A DNA stretch of 64,000 bases from Ovis canadensis (GCF_042477335.2 NC_091245.1:88326501-88390500), one strand, 5' to 3'. Shown: positions 1 through 12,543, numbered from the stretch's first letter. Notes: generated by a model not told the origin, from the letters alone. Program-made: numbers and translations.

Positions 1-94
1 AGGTCCTGGGTTCCTTATCACTGATTCTTTCTCTCTGGTTCTGCACGCATCTCTATAGTGAGATAGACACAGACAGTCATTCACTATGATTGAC

Positions 95-245
95 TGTCCA
101 TGGGATTTTCCAGGCAAGAATATTGTAGTGGGTTGCTATTTCCTTCTCCAGGGGATCTTCGGACCCAGGAATCAAAGCCTGGTGTCCTGCATTACAGGCA
201 GATTCCTGCACTGTAGGCGGATCCTTTACTGACTGAGCTATGAGG
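95..245 (-). repeat. Bov-tA SINE (minus)
   Basis: The segment carries the BovB-tail-derived TCCATGGGATTTTCCAGGCA block, CCTTCTCCAGGGGATCTTC and the reversed tRNA-like box (ACAGGCAGATTC... ACTGACTGAGC), all in minus orientation. Confidence 0.8.
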
Positions 246-1792
246 GAAGTCGTGTTGGAGTTGTGAATACTGTGTTCTGCCTGCAGTCAGCCTGCCTCTG
301 CTGGAATCTTGGCTCTGCTTTGTACTAGGGGTGTGACCTTGGGTGAACTACAAAAGTTACACTTCCTTTCTTGGAAAGTGGAGATAAAGGACTAGTTCAT
401 AGTTCATAGTTCCATCTAGTTCATAGGACTGTGAAGACAGAAAATTCTGGTAAATAATAACCTATTAACTATGTTTTTATCATTTTGTGTAAACATTCTA
501 CTTTCCCAAGAGCTTGAGACTCATATTACTGTCTGTGATATCTTTCTAACTCAGGTTAACTTACCCAGAAGTAAATTCATCTTTCTCTTACCCCATGCCT
601 GTTTTCCTTTTCATTTCTCTTGATTGGTACCATCTACTGACTCATCCAATCAGAGACCTGCCTCCATTTAGAAACTTCCTTTCCTCAGCTTCTACCTGCT
701 AAATAAAGTAACCAAGACGTTCTGCTCCATCCTCACCAACAGACTCTTCAGAGTAATATTATTTCTTGTCTGGAGTGAGGGACTAGGAATCAGTGGTGGC
801 TCAAAGGCTTCAAAAGAAGAGATGGTGAGGAGGAAGTCCTTTAATGTATTCTTCCCATTCTGACATGATAGAAACTATAAGACTTTACTTATTTAGAGTG
901 AACAATGCTATGGACACCAGGGCTATATATTAAAAAATGAAAAGGCATTTTATCAAGCACTTTGTAATCATAATGTTCCTCAAAGGTACCTCTGTCAGGA
1001 AATGAGGTTAGAGAATATGCATGAACTTTAAATGACACAGACTTGTTTCTTCTGGTTCAAAATACAGAGTGGTGATTGCATCCTCTAATGAGCAAGGAGC
1101 AATACAGTGGGTCCTCATTCTATAAAATTACCCTTCCTCTTCTGTGGTCATGGACTCCGTGCTGGCATCTGCAGGATGCTGGCTTCTAGGTTCTTAGCCA
1201 CCTGAATTTGGCGAACTACTGGTCCCCAAAAAAGAACCTTTTGTCTCTGGTCTTACCTTGATGTCTCAGCATAGCAGCAGTAAGTAGATGTGACTTGTCT
1301 CTACTCCCTGGGACTGTACCTTCCACTGTGTATATCAAGAAGACCAAGAAACAGCCTTTGTATCTACTGTGCCTCCCTCCCTTAACTTGTAACCTTCCAA
1401 CTTTGTTCCTATTTGACTTAGATAGTACAAATCTATCTAGATTTTCAGGCTAGATCCCAAGGTTTAGATATTCCATTAGTTAACTGAAGTCTGTAGTCTA
1501 CTATTTCATCTTATGTTTTGGACTAAGGTTGATGGGTTTCAGTCCTGTTCCAGAGTCCACATCAGACATTATAAATGGTCTTCCCCCAAAATAAAAGCTC
1601 CTAGAAATTCTGCAGCCCTCTTATTTCCTTTTTATCATTAAAAGCATGCCTTCCCCCCACCCCCACTCGCATAGTAAGAACTCCCTCACCAGACCATTCT
1701 AAGAATATTGTCTTGGGAAAGGAGGGCTGGATCACAGTGGCTCCTTTTTAATGCAGAACACAGGCTTTGTCAGAGATTATTGTTTAATAACA
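246..1792. other. Non-coding stretch, presumed SLC16A4 intron
   Basis: No coding exon was recognised on either strand. A MIR-like segment (GTGTGACCTTGGGTGAACT, about 290-400) is visible. The rest is AT-rich unique sequence with no clear family. Confidence 0.5.
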
Positions 1793-4046
1793 ATAGAGTT
1801 TTGCCCAGAGAACGCACTGGTCATAGCAAACACCCTCTTCCAGCAACACAAGAGAAGATTCTACGCATGGACATCACCAGATGGTCAATACTGAAATCAT
1901 TTTGATATATTCTTGGCAGCCAAAGATGGAGAAGCTCTATACAGTCAGCAAAAACAAGACTGGGAGCTGACTGTGGCTCAGATCACGAACTCCTTATTGC
2001 CAAATTTGGACTTAAATTGAAGAAAGTAGGGAAAACCACTAGACCATTCAGGTATGACCTAAATCAAATCCCTTATACAGTGGAAGTGAGAAATAGATTC
2101 AAGGGATTAGATCTGATAGAGTGCCTGAAGAACTATGGACAGAAGTTTGTGACATTGTACAAGAGGGAGGGATAGAGACCATCCCCAAGAAGAAGAAACA
2201 AAAAGGCAAAATGGGTGTCTGAGGAGGCCTTAAAAATAGCTGAGAAGAGAAGCTGAAGGCAAAGGAGGAAAAGAAAGATATACCCATTTGAATGCAGAGT
2301 TCCAAAGACTAGCAAGGAGAGATAAGAAAGCCTTCCTCACCGATCAGTGCAAAGAAATAGAGGAAAACAAAAGAATGGGAAAGACCAGAGATCACTTCAA
2401 GAAAATTAGAGATACCAAGGGAACATTTCATGCAAATAAATGTTTCATGAGCACAATAAAGGACAGAAATGGTATGGACCAAACATAAATAGAAGAGGTG
2501 GCAAGAATACACAGAACTGTACAAAAAGGATCTTCATGACTGAGATAAACACAATGGTGTGATCACTCACCTAGAGCCAGACATCCTGGAATACAAAGCC
2601 AAGTGGACTTTAGGAAGCATCACTACAAACAAAGGTATTGGAGGTGATGGAATTCCAGGTGAGCTATTTCAAATCCTAAAAGATGATGCTGTGAAAGTGT
2701 TGCACTCAATATGCCAGCAAATCTGGAAAACTCAGCACTGGCCACAGGACTGGAAAAGGTCAGTTTCATTCCAATCCAAAGGAAAGGCAATGCCAAAGAA
2801 TGTTCAAACTACCACACAATTGCATTCATCTCACAGGCTAGCAAAGTAATACTCAAAATTCTCCAAGTCAGGCTTTAAAAGTACATAAACCATGAACTTC
2901 AAGATGTTCAAGCTGGATTTAGAAAAGGAACCAGAGATCAAATTGCCAACATCTGCTGGATCATCAAAAAAGCAAGAGTTTCAGAAAACCATCTACTCCT
3001 GCTTTATTGACTACACCAAAGCCTTTGTGTGGATCACAACAATCTGGAAAATTCCTCATGAGATGGGAATACCAGACCACCTGACCTGCCTCCTGAGAAA
3101 TCTGTATGCAGGTCAAGAAGCAACAGTTAGAATGGCACATGGCACAACAGACTGGTTACAAATTGGGAAAGGAGTACTTCAAGGCTGTATATTGTCACCA
3201 GGCTTATTTAACTTCTATGCAGAGTACATCATGAGACACGCTGGACTGGATGAAGCACAAGCTGCAATCAGAATTGCCAGGAGAAATATCATTAACCTCA
3301 GATATGCCAATGACACCACCCATTTATGGCAGAAAGCGAAGAAAAACTAAAGAGCCTCTTGATGAAAGTAAAAGAGAGCGAAAAATCTGGCTTAAAACTC
3401 AACATTCAGAAAACCAAGATCTGGTCCCATCACTTCATGACAAACAACAGATGGGGAAATAATGGAAACAGTGAGAGACTTTATTTTGGGGGGCTCAAAA
3501 ATAACTGCAGATGGTAACTGCAGCCATGAAGTTAAAAGGCGTTTGCTCCTTGGAAGAAAAACTATGACCAACCTAGACAGCATATTAACAAGCCAGAGAT
3601 GTTACTTTGCCAACAAAGGTCTGACTAGTCAAAGCTATGGTTTTTCCAGTAGTCATATATGGATGTGAGAGTTGGACTATAAAGAAAGCTGAGCACCAAA
3701 GAATTGATATGCTTTTGAACTGTAGTGTTGGAAAAGACTCTTTAGAGTTCCTTGGACTGCAAGGAGATCGAACCAGTCAATCCTAAAGGAAATCAGTCCT
3801 GATGTTGAAGCTGAAGCTCCAGTACTTTGGCCACCTGATGCGAAGAACTGACTCATTTGAAAAGACCCTGATGCTGGGAAAGATTTGAGGGCGGGAGGAG
3901 AAGGAGATGACAGAGGATGACATGATGATTGATGGCATCACCGACTCGATGGACATGAGTTTGAGTAAGCTCTGGGAGTTGGTGATGGACAGGAACGTCT
4001 CGCATGGTGCCGTCCATGAGTTGAACACAACTGAACAAAACTACGT
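1793..4046 (+). repeat. BovB (RTE-type) LINE, 5'-truncated copy
   Basis: This is a BovB LINE on plus, starting within the endonuclease part and running to the 3' tail near GTTGAACACAACTGAAC. It carries the RT segment with LTCLLRNLYAGQEATVR (about 3080-3140). The catalytic motif reads YAND (3303-3314) instead of YADD, so the second-last catalytic Asp position is changed. Many stops and indels interrupt the frame (longest open pieces are 2892-3350 and 2559-2849). It is a dead copy, more diverged than the next one. Confidence 0.9.
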
Positions 4047-4364
4047 TATACTACTCCAGGTTCCTCTCTAGTATCACCTTAGCTCTTGACCTTCACAAAC
4101 TTCTTTCATCAAAGATTAGTCTGTTAGGTTATCTCTGCTTCCTCTCATCTCACTCCAGTGCATGCCTCTTATCAATGTTATTAGAGACTTCATTGTTGCG
4201 AAACCAATAGGTCATATCATTTCTATCATATCTGGCCTCTCTGCACCATCTGCTTCTGCACATTTCTGCCTTAGTTTTTGGGATGCTAACTGCTAACTGC
4301 TTCTCAGTTTCCTCTGAGCCATCCTCCACCCATCCCCTAGGCCTCACTTTCTCCAGGGTTCTTG
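4047..4364. other. Unique spacer between two BovB copies
   Basis: About 320 bp of pyrimidine-rich unique sequence; no gene or repeat family recognised. Confidence 0.4.
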
Positions 4365-7300
4365 CCCAGCTGCGCAGGAGCTACTCCATATTCAAAGTCA
4401 GGAGGGGCGGCCTTGAGGAGATACCCCTCATCCAAGGTAAGGAGCAGTGGCTGCTCTCTGCTGGAGCAGCCATGAAGAGATACCCCACGCCCAAGGTAAG
4501 AGAAACCCAAGGAAGATGGTAGGTGTTGTGAGAGAGCATCAGAGGGCAGACACTGAAACCATAATCACAGAAAACTAGTCAATCTAATCACACAGATGAC
4601 AGCTTTGACTAACTCAGTAAAACAGCCATGCCGTGTGGGGCCACCCTGACGGACGGGTCATGGTGGAGAGGCCTGACAGAATGTGGTCCACTGGAGAAGG
4701 GAATGGCAAACCACTTCAGTATTCTTGCCTTGAGAACCCCATGAACAGTATGAAAAGTCAAAATGACAGGATACTGAAAGAGGGACTCCCCAAGTCGGTA
4801 AGTGCCCAGTATACTACTGGAGATCAGTGGAGAAATAACTCCAGAAAGAATGAAGGGATGGAGCCAAAGCAAAACTAATACCCAGTTGTGGATGTAACTG
4901 GTGATAGAAGCAAGGTGCGATGCTGTAAAGAGCAATATTGCATAGGAAACTGGAATGTTAGGTCCATGAATCCAGGCAAATTGGAAGTGGTCAAACAGAA
5001 GATGGCAAGAGTGAACGTCGACATTCTAGGAATTAGCGAACTAAAATGGGCTGGAATGGGTGAATTTAACTCAGATGACCATTATATCTACCACTATGGG
5101 CAGGAATCCCTTAGAAGAAATGGAGTAGCCATCATGGTCAACAAAAGAGTCTGAAATGCAGTACTTGGATGAGATCTGAAAAATGAGAGAATGATCTCTG
5201 TTCATTTCCAAGGCAAACCATTCAATATGGTAATCCAAGCCTATGCCCCAACCAGTGATGCTGAAGGAGCTGAAGTTGAATGGTTCTATGAAGACCTACA
5301 AGACCTTTTAGAACTTACACCCAAAAAGTCCTTTTCATTATAGGGGACTGGAATGCAAAAGTAGGAAGTCAAGAAACACCTGGAGTAACAGGCAAATTTG
5401 GCCTTGGAGTATGGAATGCAGCAGGGCAAAGGCTAGTAGAGTTTTGCCAAGAGAATGCACTGGCCATGTCAAACACCCTCTTCCAACAACACAAGAGAAG
5501 ACTCTACACATGGACATCACCAGATGGTCAACACTGAAATCAGATTGATTATATTCTCTGCAGCCAAAGATGGAGAAGCTCTATACAGTCAGCAAAAACA
5601 AGACTGGGAGCTGACTGTGGCTCAGATCATGAACTCCTTATTGCCAAATTCAGACTTAAATTGAAGAAAGTGGAGAAAACCACTAGACCATTCAGGTATG
5701 ACCTAAATCAAATCTCTTGTGAATATACAGTGGAAGTGAGAAATAGATTTAAGGGACTAGATCTGATAGAGTGCCTGATGAACTATGGATGGAAGTTCAT
5801 GACATTGTACAGGAGACTGGGACCAAGACCATCCCCATGGAAAGCAAATGCAAAAAAGCAAAATGGCTGTCTGAGGAGGCCTTACAAATATCTGTGAAAA
5901 GAAAAGAAGCGAAAAGCAAAGGAGAAGAGGAAAGATATAAGCATCTGAATGCAGGGTTCCAAAGAATAGCAAGGAGAGATAAGAAAGACTTCCTCAGGAA
6001 TCAATGCAAGGAAATAGAGGAATACAACAGAACGGGAAAGACTAGAGATCTCTTCAAGGAAATTAGAGATACCAAGGGAACATTTCATACAAAGATGGGC
6101 TCGATAAAGGCAGAAATGGTATGGACCTAACAGAAGCAGAAGATATTAAGAAGTGGCAAGAATACACAGAAGAACTGTACGAAAAAGATCTTCACGACCC
6201 GAATAATCACAATGGTGTGATCACTCACCTAGAGCCAGACATCCTGGAATGTGAAGTCAAGTGGGCCTTAGAAAGCATCACAAGAACAAAGCTAGTGGAG
6301 GTGATGGAATTCCAGTTGAGCTATTTCAAAGCCTGAAAGATGATGCTGTGAAAGTGCTGCACTCAATATGCCAGCAAATTTGGAAAACTCAGCAGTGGCC
6401 ACAGGACTAGAAAAGGTCAGTTTTCATTCCAGTCCCTAAGAAAGGCAATGCCAAAGAATGCTCAAACTACCACACAATTGCACTCATCTCACATGCTAGT
6501 AAAGTAATGCTCAATATTCTCCAAGCCAGGCTTCAGCAGTACGTGAACCGTGAACTCCCTGATGTTCAAGCTGGTTTTAGAAGAGGCAGAGGAACCAGAG
6601 ATCAAATTGCCAACATCCGCTGGATCATGGAAAAAGTAAGAGAGTTCCAGAAAAACATCTATTTCTGCTTTATTGACTATGCCAAAGCCTTTGACTGTGT
6701 GGATCACAATAAACTGTGGAAAATTCTGAAAGGGATGGGAATACCAGACCACCTAACCTGCCTCTTGAGAAATCTGTATGCCGGTCAGGAAGCAACAGTT
6801 AGAACTGGACATGAAACAACAGACTGGTTCCAAATAGGAAAAGGAGTACGTCAAGGCTGTATATTGTCACCCTGCTTATTTAACTTCTATGCAGAGTACC
6901 TCATGAGAAACGCTGGACTGGAAGAAACACAAGCTGAAATCAAGATTGCCAGGAGAAATATCAATAACCTCAGATATGCAGATGACACCACCCTTATGGC
7001 AGAAAGTGAAGAACTAAAAAGCCTCTTGATGAAAGTGAATGAGGAGAGTGAAAAAGTTGGCTTAACGCTCAACATTCAGAAAACGAAGATCATGGCATCT
7101 GGTCCCATCACTTCATGGGAAATAGATGGGGAAACAGTGGAAACAGTGTCAGATTTTATTTTGGGGGGCTCCAAAATCACTGCAGATGGTGACTGCAGCC
7201 ATGAAATTTAAAGATGCTTACTCCTTGGAAGGAAAGTTATGACCAACCTAGATAGCATATTCAAAAGCAGAGATATTTCTTTGCCAACAGAGGTCCATCT

Positions 7301-7752
7301 AATCAAGGCCATGGTTTTTCCAGTGGTCATGTGTGGCTGTGAGAGTTGGACTGTGAAGAAAACTGAGTGCCGAAAAATTGATGCTTTTGAACTGTGGTGT
7401 TGAAGAAGACTCTTGAGAGTCCCTTAGAGTGCAAGGAGATCCAACCAGTCCATTCTGAAGGAGATCAGCCCTGGGATTTCTTTGGAAGGAATGATGCTAA
7501 CGCTGAAACTCCTGTACTTTGGCCACCTCATGTGAAGAGTTGACTCAATGGAAAAGACTCTGATGCTGGGAGGGATTAGGGGCAGGAGGAGAAGGGGATG
7601 ACAGAGGATGAGATGGCTGGATGACATCACCAACTCGATGGACATGAGTTTGAGTGAACTCCGGGAGTTGGTGATGGACAGGGAGTCCTGGCGTGCTGCG
7701 ATTCATGGGGTCACAGAGTCAGACACGACTGAGCGACTGAACTGATCTGAAC
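4365..7752 (+). repeat. Near full-length BovB (RTE) LINE
   Basis: The copy includes the BovB 5' region, in which a motif with GAGATACCCC.TC..CCAAGGTAAG is repeated in tandem near 4415-4500. It then has an APE-type endonuclease N terminus (IGNWNVRSMN, ILGISELKWAG, about 4940-5060), the linker and an RT domain. The 3' end is the typical CACGACTGAGCGACTGAACTGA. The RT section keeps 234 open codons (6507-7211) with FIDYAKAFDCVDH (motif A), RQGCILSPCLFN (motif B) and YADD (6975-6986). TGA after NKRV near 5151 and several frame changes elsewhere break the single RTE ORF, so it is not autonomous. BovB entered ruminant genomes by horizontal transfer (family knowledge). Confidence 0.93.
6507..7211 (+). 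pseudogene. BovB reverse transcriptase remnant, 234 codons open
   Basis: This is the open portion of the RTE-clade RT domain. Motif A is FIDYAKAFDCVDH at about residues 53-65, then LTCLLRNLYAGQEATV, motif B GKGVRQGCILSPCLFNFYAEY at about 110-130, the YADD box at about residues 157-160 and the thumb region. All RT catalytic Asp residues visible here are kept. It lacks an intact upstream endonuclease in frame and the C terminus is cut by TAA at 7209. It is part of the LINE at 4365-7752 and not a host gene. Confidence 0.85.
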
Positions 7753-8639
7753 TGAACTGTACTCTCTGGTGACTTGAATACTCTGACTTATAGTTGAAAT
7801 CCCTGTGTGTGCTGCTAACTCACAAGTCTCAGTATGCAGATCCTTGGCTGCAGATACACGTGTACTATACTGAACACATACGTGACTGGTTATGTCACAA
7901 GTCTCCCAGACTCAGTGCCCAGTGTTAAGCCCTTCAAGCCTTCTTTAGGTTTTGTCCCCTTCACATGTCCAACTCAGTGAAGGGCATACATTATCCTCCG
8001 TGCTGTCCAAGCCAGCATCCTAGGACTCCATGATTCCCTGTCTCCCTGATATTCAGTTAGTCTACAGTCTTAACAATATCTCTTCAATATTGCTCAGATC
8101 TGTATTTTTTCTTAAAAGTCCTCCAAAGTCCCTGCCCATCTCTCCAACTTCATATTTATCACCTTGTTTATTCATGAATGTGTCCATCAGTCCATCCATC
8201 CGCCCATCTTCCAGCAGGTATTTATTGAGTGCGTTCTGTGTTTTGGCTGCTGATCAGGGAACTTGGCTTATAGTGGTGAATAAACAGACCCAGCAAATGG
8301 CCCTGTGCTCATAGAACATTCAGTCCAGAGAGACAGGCTGAATACAGAAAACAGTCATGCAGATTATACAGTTATAAAGTATGGTAAGTCAGAATGAGAC
8401 CTTTAAAATAAAAAAAAGGAGGGAGCTCCTGAAGGATATGTTATTTCCTGGGTTTTTCACTCACCTTTTCAGGAGTTCATCTATTCTAGAAAAGCAGACT
8501 TATACAGGCACGAAAGTATCATCATCCAAGTACCCACCTTACTACTGTGGCTGATTGGCCTGAGTTAATTATTAACATTTTGCGGACCCAAAATGTTTTA
8601 TGTGTGTGCTTAAGAGTAGCACCACACCCCAAAAAGTGT
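7753..8639. other. Non-coding stretch, ancient repeat remnant
   Basis: No gene seen. Positions about 8190-8340 (GTATTTATTGAGTGCGTTCTGTG then GGTGAATAAACAGACC spacing) resemble an old mammalian interspersed repeat. The rest is unassigned. Confidence 0.35.
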
Positions 8640-8860
8640 GCGTGCCCAGTCACTTCAATTATGTCCAACTCTTTGTGACCCTATGGACTGTAGCCCGCCA
8701 CGCCATGCTCTGTCTCTGGGATTCTCCAGGCAAGAACACTGGAATGGATTGCCATGCCCTGCTCCAGGGGATCATCCCAACCCAGCGATCAAACCCACGT
8801 CTCCTGTGTCTCCTGCATTGCAGGCAGATTCTTTATCCACTGAGCCACCAGAGAAGCCCA
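8640..8860 (-). repeat. Bov-tA SINE (minus)
   Basis: It carries the reversed element: GTGCCCAGTCACTTCAATTATGTCCAACTC, CTATGGACTGTAGCCCGCC, CTCCAGGGGATC and the reversed tRNA region ending in CCACTGAGCCACC. Confidence 0.88.
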
Positions 8861-9795
8861 TAAAAAGTGAGAGATTGTTTACTAATCTCATTATTAGACA
8901 ACTGTTCTTAGCAGCCACTAAATTTGATAACTTCCTATCCTCAGAGCATAATGCAGGAAAAAGTGGGAGAACTCAAGGTCCTCACCAATAACGCCTGTTC
9001 TGCAAAGCTTGGGATGTGAGGAGGTGGCCCAGCCACAGGAAGGCTCTCAGACTTAGTGTGTCCTTGTTTTCCTTTTTAGTGACACTTCTGGGAGGAAGGA
9101 AAAAAGATTCTGTGTTCTTTAGTAATGAAACTAATGTTTAACAAATAGTCCTTAGGTTATGAGTTTTGTATTATGTAAATCCTGGCTGAGGACCTCTGCC
9201 TTCCTCCTTTCCCACTCTCTGTCATGATGGAGGAGGTGTGGTCCTTCTATACTGTGGGCTGCAGGTTAGTTAGAAGTCACCAGGACCTGCACTCCCCTCC
9301 TTGGACGCTTCTTACTGTAGGACTGGGCCGAGGAGGAAGATCAGGAGGGAAGGATATCTTTGTTGAGGACATGGCATCCTGGAACTGGTGCCACACTCAG
9401 GGTTTAAGGTATGGCAGTGAAGGTATTCATCAATCCCATCAGGATGACCATGCCGATTCATATCACCACAGTCTCACATAACAACCCCCAGAGCTTCTGG
9501 GAGGATGAGGGAAAGAAGTTAATTAAAAAAGAGTTGGATCTGCTTATGAATGAAGGGAAAAAATCAGGCTCCAGCTTCAGGATTCACAACCCTGTCTTCC
9601 TTTCCAGACATGTCAGAAATATACATTGGGCCTAACTCTGGCATAAGTTTTGGATGGTGGGGATGGGTTGGGAAGTGGACACCAGGCAGAACACTAGGAG
9701 AGAAGGAAGTTGCTCGCAGCAGTTACATGTTTACTTGACTGAGCTCGGAATCCCCTCCCTGCCCACCCTGGCAGAAGCAAATTTTAGCAGTTTCT
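8861..9795. other. Non-coding stretch, no feature recognised
   Basis: Unique sequence. Short open frames at 9224-9481 and 9411-9635 show no family motif and no splice-supported exon, so they are not called as genes. Confidence 0.4.
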
Positions 9796-9806
9796 AGTGC
9801 TATTTC

Positions 9807-10091
9807 CAGAGAAGGCAATGGCACCCCACTCCAGTACTCTTGCCTGGAAAATCCCATGGATGGAGGAGCCTGGTGGGCTGCAGTCCATGGGGTCGCTAAG
9901 AGTTGGACACGACTGAGCAACTTCACTTTCACTTTTCACTTTTATGCATTGGAGAAAGAAATGGCAACCCACTCCAGTGTTCTTGCCTGGAGAATCCCAG
10001 GGATGGGGGAGCCTGGTGGGCTGCCGTCTATGGGGTTGCACAGAGTCGGACACGACTGAAGCGACGCAGCAGCTGCAGCAGCTGCAGCAGC
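9807..10091 (+). repeat. BOV-A2 SINE with target duplication
   Basis: A dimer of BovB-tail-derived monomers (GAGAAGGCAATGGCACCCCACT and GAGAAAGAAATGGCAACCCACT starts) ends in an imperfect (CAG)n tail. An 11-bp target duplication AGTGCTATTTC flanks it at 9796-9806 and 10092-10102. Confidence 0.95.
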
Positions 10092-10102
10092 AGTGCTATT
10101 TC

Positions 10103-10414
10103 TCGGATGGCTAAATGTGATTGTCCCCAAATCCTAACCGCCATGCAGCCAGGGCAAAGCTGCTAATGGTGGCTGGAGCGTTCTGTAGGTTTAAGGAATG
10201 CTGAGGAGGAGTAGGAGACAGGATGGCAGTGTTTCTGGTTTCACTCAAGGAGAACATTTTCAACTTGAAGGTTCATTGGCAGTTCCTGGCCTCACTTGGA
10301 TCCCCTTTCCATTCAAATGTCAAGGGTCTCATGCGTGATCTTCTTGTTAGGCTGCTCTGAGCCTTTCCCCAGAAAACTTTCTTTCAGGCAGTGGGGAAGG
10401 AGAAAGTAAATTAC
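10103..10414 (-). other. SLC16A4 intron start
   Basis: Sequence directly downstream of the SLC16A4 exon donor; nothing else recognised. Confidence 0.5.
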
Positions 10415-10527
10415 CAGGAAGAAATGAAATACGACCATCCATCCCCAACCTCCATCCAGGGTTTTCTTGTAAGGTTGAAACTTCCTCTTCAGCATGATGC
10501 TTCGTTTGTTTTAAATGCAGAAGATCC
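10415..10527 (-). CDS. SLC16A4: SLC16A4 (monocarboxylate transporter 5), first coding exon only
   Basis: The ATG is at 10495-10493 on the minus strand. The exon encodes an N terminus beginning MLKRKFQPYKKTLDGGWGWM and continuing VVFHFFL. The D-G-G-W-G-W-M/V signature directly before transmembrane helix 1 is diagnostic of the SLC16 (MCT) family, and the flanking residues match SLC16A4 as I recall it. The exon ends at 10415 before donor GTAATT. A candidate acceptor (CACAG, 10532-10528) places the 5' border at 10527, leaving a short 5' UTR. SLC16A4 is an orphan plasma-membrane transporter of the monocarboxylate family. I found no further coding exon in 1-10414, so the rest is presumably beyond the left edge after a BovB-filled intron. 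Confidence 0.88.
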
Positions 10528-10610
10528 CTGTGACAAATCCAAGACAGACGTTGGCTTAGTTGACAAACTGATCTGAACTTTATTATATTTTTCTGTGGTA
10601 TAAAACTACT

Positions 10611-10935
10611 TATGCCAGGCTTCCCTCATGGCTCAGTGGTGAAGAATCTGCCTGCCAATGCAGGAGACATGGGTTTGATTCCTGGTTCGGGAGGATCCCA
10701 CATGCCATGGAGCAACCAAGTCTGTGCACCACAACTACTGAGCGGGTACTCTAGAACTCGAACCTGCAACCACTGAAGCCTGTCCACCCTAGAGCCCATG
10801 CCCCACAACAAGAGAAGCCACTGCAAGGAGAAGCTTATGTGCTGCAACTAGAGTGTAACCCCCCACTTGGAGCAATTAGAGAAAGTCCACATGCAGCAAT
10901 GAAGACCCAGCACACCAAAAATAAATTTTAAAAAT
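10611..10935 (+). repeat. CHR-type tRNA-derived SINE
   Basis: The tRNA-like head (CATGGCTCAGTGGTGAAGAATC, TGGGTTTGATTCCTGG) is followed by the GTGCACCACAACTACTGAG and GAAGACCCAGCACACCAAAAATAAA body typical of cetartiodactyl CHR SINEs. Confidence 0.8.
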
Positions 10936-11804
10936 TCAAAAACCACTTGTAATTTTTTTCAGCCCACCTCTTTAAGAATAGATGATTTCTTGTCAGCAAA
11001 TTGGCACTTGCCTGTCAACTAGAAATTGGCATTTTCCAAGAGCCTTTGCCAGCGACTGAACAGCAACAAGGGCATTTGCCATCTGCCTCTGGAGCTTGAA
11101 CCCTGTGCTACTGTAGCTGTTAGCCTTCAACACCCCCTGAAGGAATGCAAGGTGGAATGAGGCCTCTGTGCTCCAGGGAATCTGGTGGAGCAGGTCTTTA
11201 GATAGATATTTTTAGGAACTGATTTTATGATCCCAATCCTTAACATCTCTTCAGATCTAGAAAATCACTAAATCCCATCTTGATGACTTCAGGTTCTTGT
11301 GACTAGCAGAAAACTTTTTGTAAAGTAAGCACTTGATTGCATTGAACTCCCCTCTTCACCAAAATCATATATGGACCTTCACTGACCGCCTCTTTGGAGC
11401 AGTCTCAGAGCTAGCTGAGGTGCCATCTCCCAGGCTGCTGTCCTCATTTTGCCCCAGATAAAACTTGCAACTCTCAAGTTGTACATCTTTTTAGTCAACA
11501 CTTCTGATGTCTAAAGTTGTTTTTAGGCTCTCTGATCTCAACCTCACAAATACAAGCAAGGTTTTGCACCATTTGGGGAATATTTGTGGAGGTCTGCTGC
11601 CTGACTTCCCCTGGAATTCCAGAGTGCTGACAGCTCTCTTGCAGTATGTCCTTACTTAACATAAGACTGCCCAACTAGACTCCCCTTAATCCTTGTTTAT
11701 TCCGTAGTCACAAACCAGGCAGAACCATGGGAAAAAATAGAAAAAGGTAACAAAAGGCTGCGATATGAAGGACATCAAAACCACCACAGAAATCTCTCTT
11801 ACAC
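10936..11804. other. Non-coding stretch upstream of SLC16A4 exon
   Basis: Unique DNA with no recognisable exon or repeat. A noncoding SLC16A4 5' exon and its promoter could lie here or further right, but I cannot identify them. Confidence 0.35.
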
Positions 11805-11810
11805 CAGTGT

Positions 11811-11970
11811 GCTGCTGCTGCTGCTGCTGCTAAGTCGCTTCAGTCGTGTCCAACTCTGCAACCCCATAGATGCAGCCCACCAGGCTCTGCCGTCCCTGGG
11901 ATTCTCCAGGCAAGAACACTGGAGTGGGTTGCCATTTCCTTCTCCAGTGCATGAAAGTGGAAAGTGAGAA
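11811..11970 (-). repeat. Bov-tA SINE (minus) with (CTG)n head
   Basis: The (GCT)n run is followed by AAGTCGCTTCAGTCGTGTCC and ends at CCTTCTCCAGTGCATGAAAGTG, the reversed monomer. Confidence 0.9.
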
Positions 11971-12244
11971 TGGCCTCTAAAATATGACCAGTTCACTTCA
12001 GGCAGGAACTGCAAAGGAGTTGATTGCCAAGTCTGACCTCATTGATTGCTGGGTGGTCACTCCTCACACTGTCCTCCCCCCAGGTCTGAAGTCAAATCCT
12101 AGGGCAAAATTGTGTATCACCCTCTGGTCCTCTGGGTAATAAGCTCTTAAAATTAGAGAAATTTTCAAAGGAATGGGGAACTTCAGGTTTGGATATTCCC
12201 TTTCACAGCAGTTGCTGAAATGAAAATATTCTTAGGGACTAAAT
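11971..12244. other. Unique spacer
   Basis: About 270 bp of unique sequence; nothing recognised. Confidence 0.35.
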
Positions 12245-12256
12245 AGACATGACAAC

Positions 12257-12531
12257 CGGAGAAGGCAGTGGCATCGCACTCCAGTACTCTTGCCTGGAAA
12301 ATCCCATGGGCGGAGGAGCCTGGTGGGCTGCTGTCCATGGGGTCACTAAGAGTCAGACACGACTGAGCGACTTCACTTTCACTTTTCACTTTCATGCACT
12401 GGAGAAGGAAATGGCAACCCACTCCACTGTTCTTACCTGGAGAATCCCAGGGACGGAGGAGCCTGGTGGGCTGCCATCTATGGGGTCACACAGAGTCGGA
12501 CCCGACTGAAGTGACTTATCAGCTTAGCAGC
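12257..12531 (+). repeat. BOV-A2 SINE with target duplication
   Basis: Two monomers start GGAGAAGGCAGTGGCATCGC and GGAGAAGGAAATGGCAACCC. A 12-bp duplication AGACATGACAAC flanks the element at 12245-12256 and 12532-12543. Confidence 0.95.
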
Positions 12532-12543
12532 AGACATGACAAC

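Noticed and set aside
10055-10091. (CAG)n runs as trinucleotide-expansion loci (also 11811, 25197, 35890, 46985)
   Set aside because: They are the normal 3' tails of BOV-A2 elements (or their complements), short and repeat-linked.
9807-10166. Repeated 60-120-codon frames in BOV-A2 and Bov-tA copies throughout the window
   Set aside because: Near-identical frames recur wherever these SINEs occur. SINEs are noncoding, so these are not genes.
1-10414. Further SLC16A4 exons
   Set aside because: I looked on the minus strand for the next segment after helix 1 and later MCT motifs and found none; the interval is mostly BovB, SINEs and unique AT-rich DNA.
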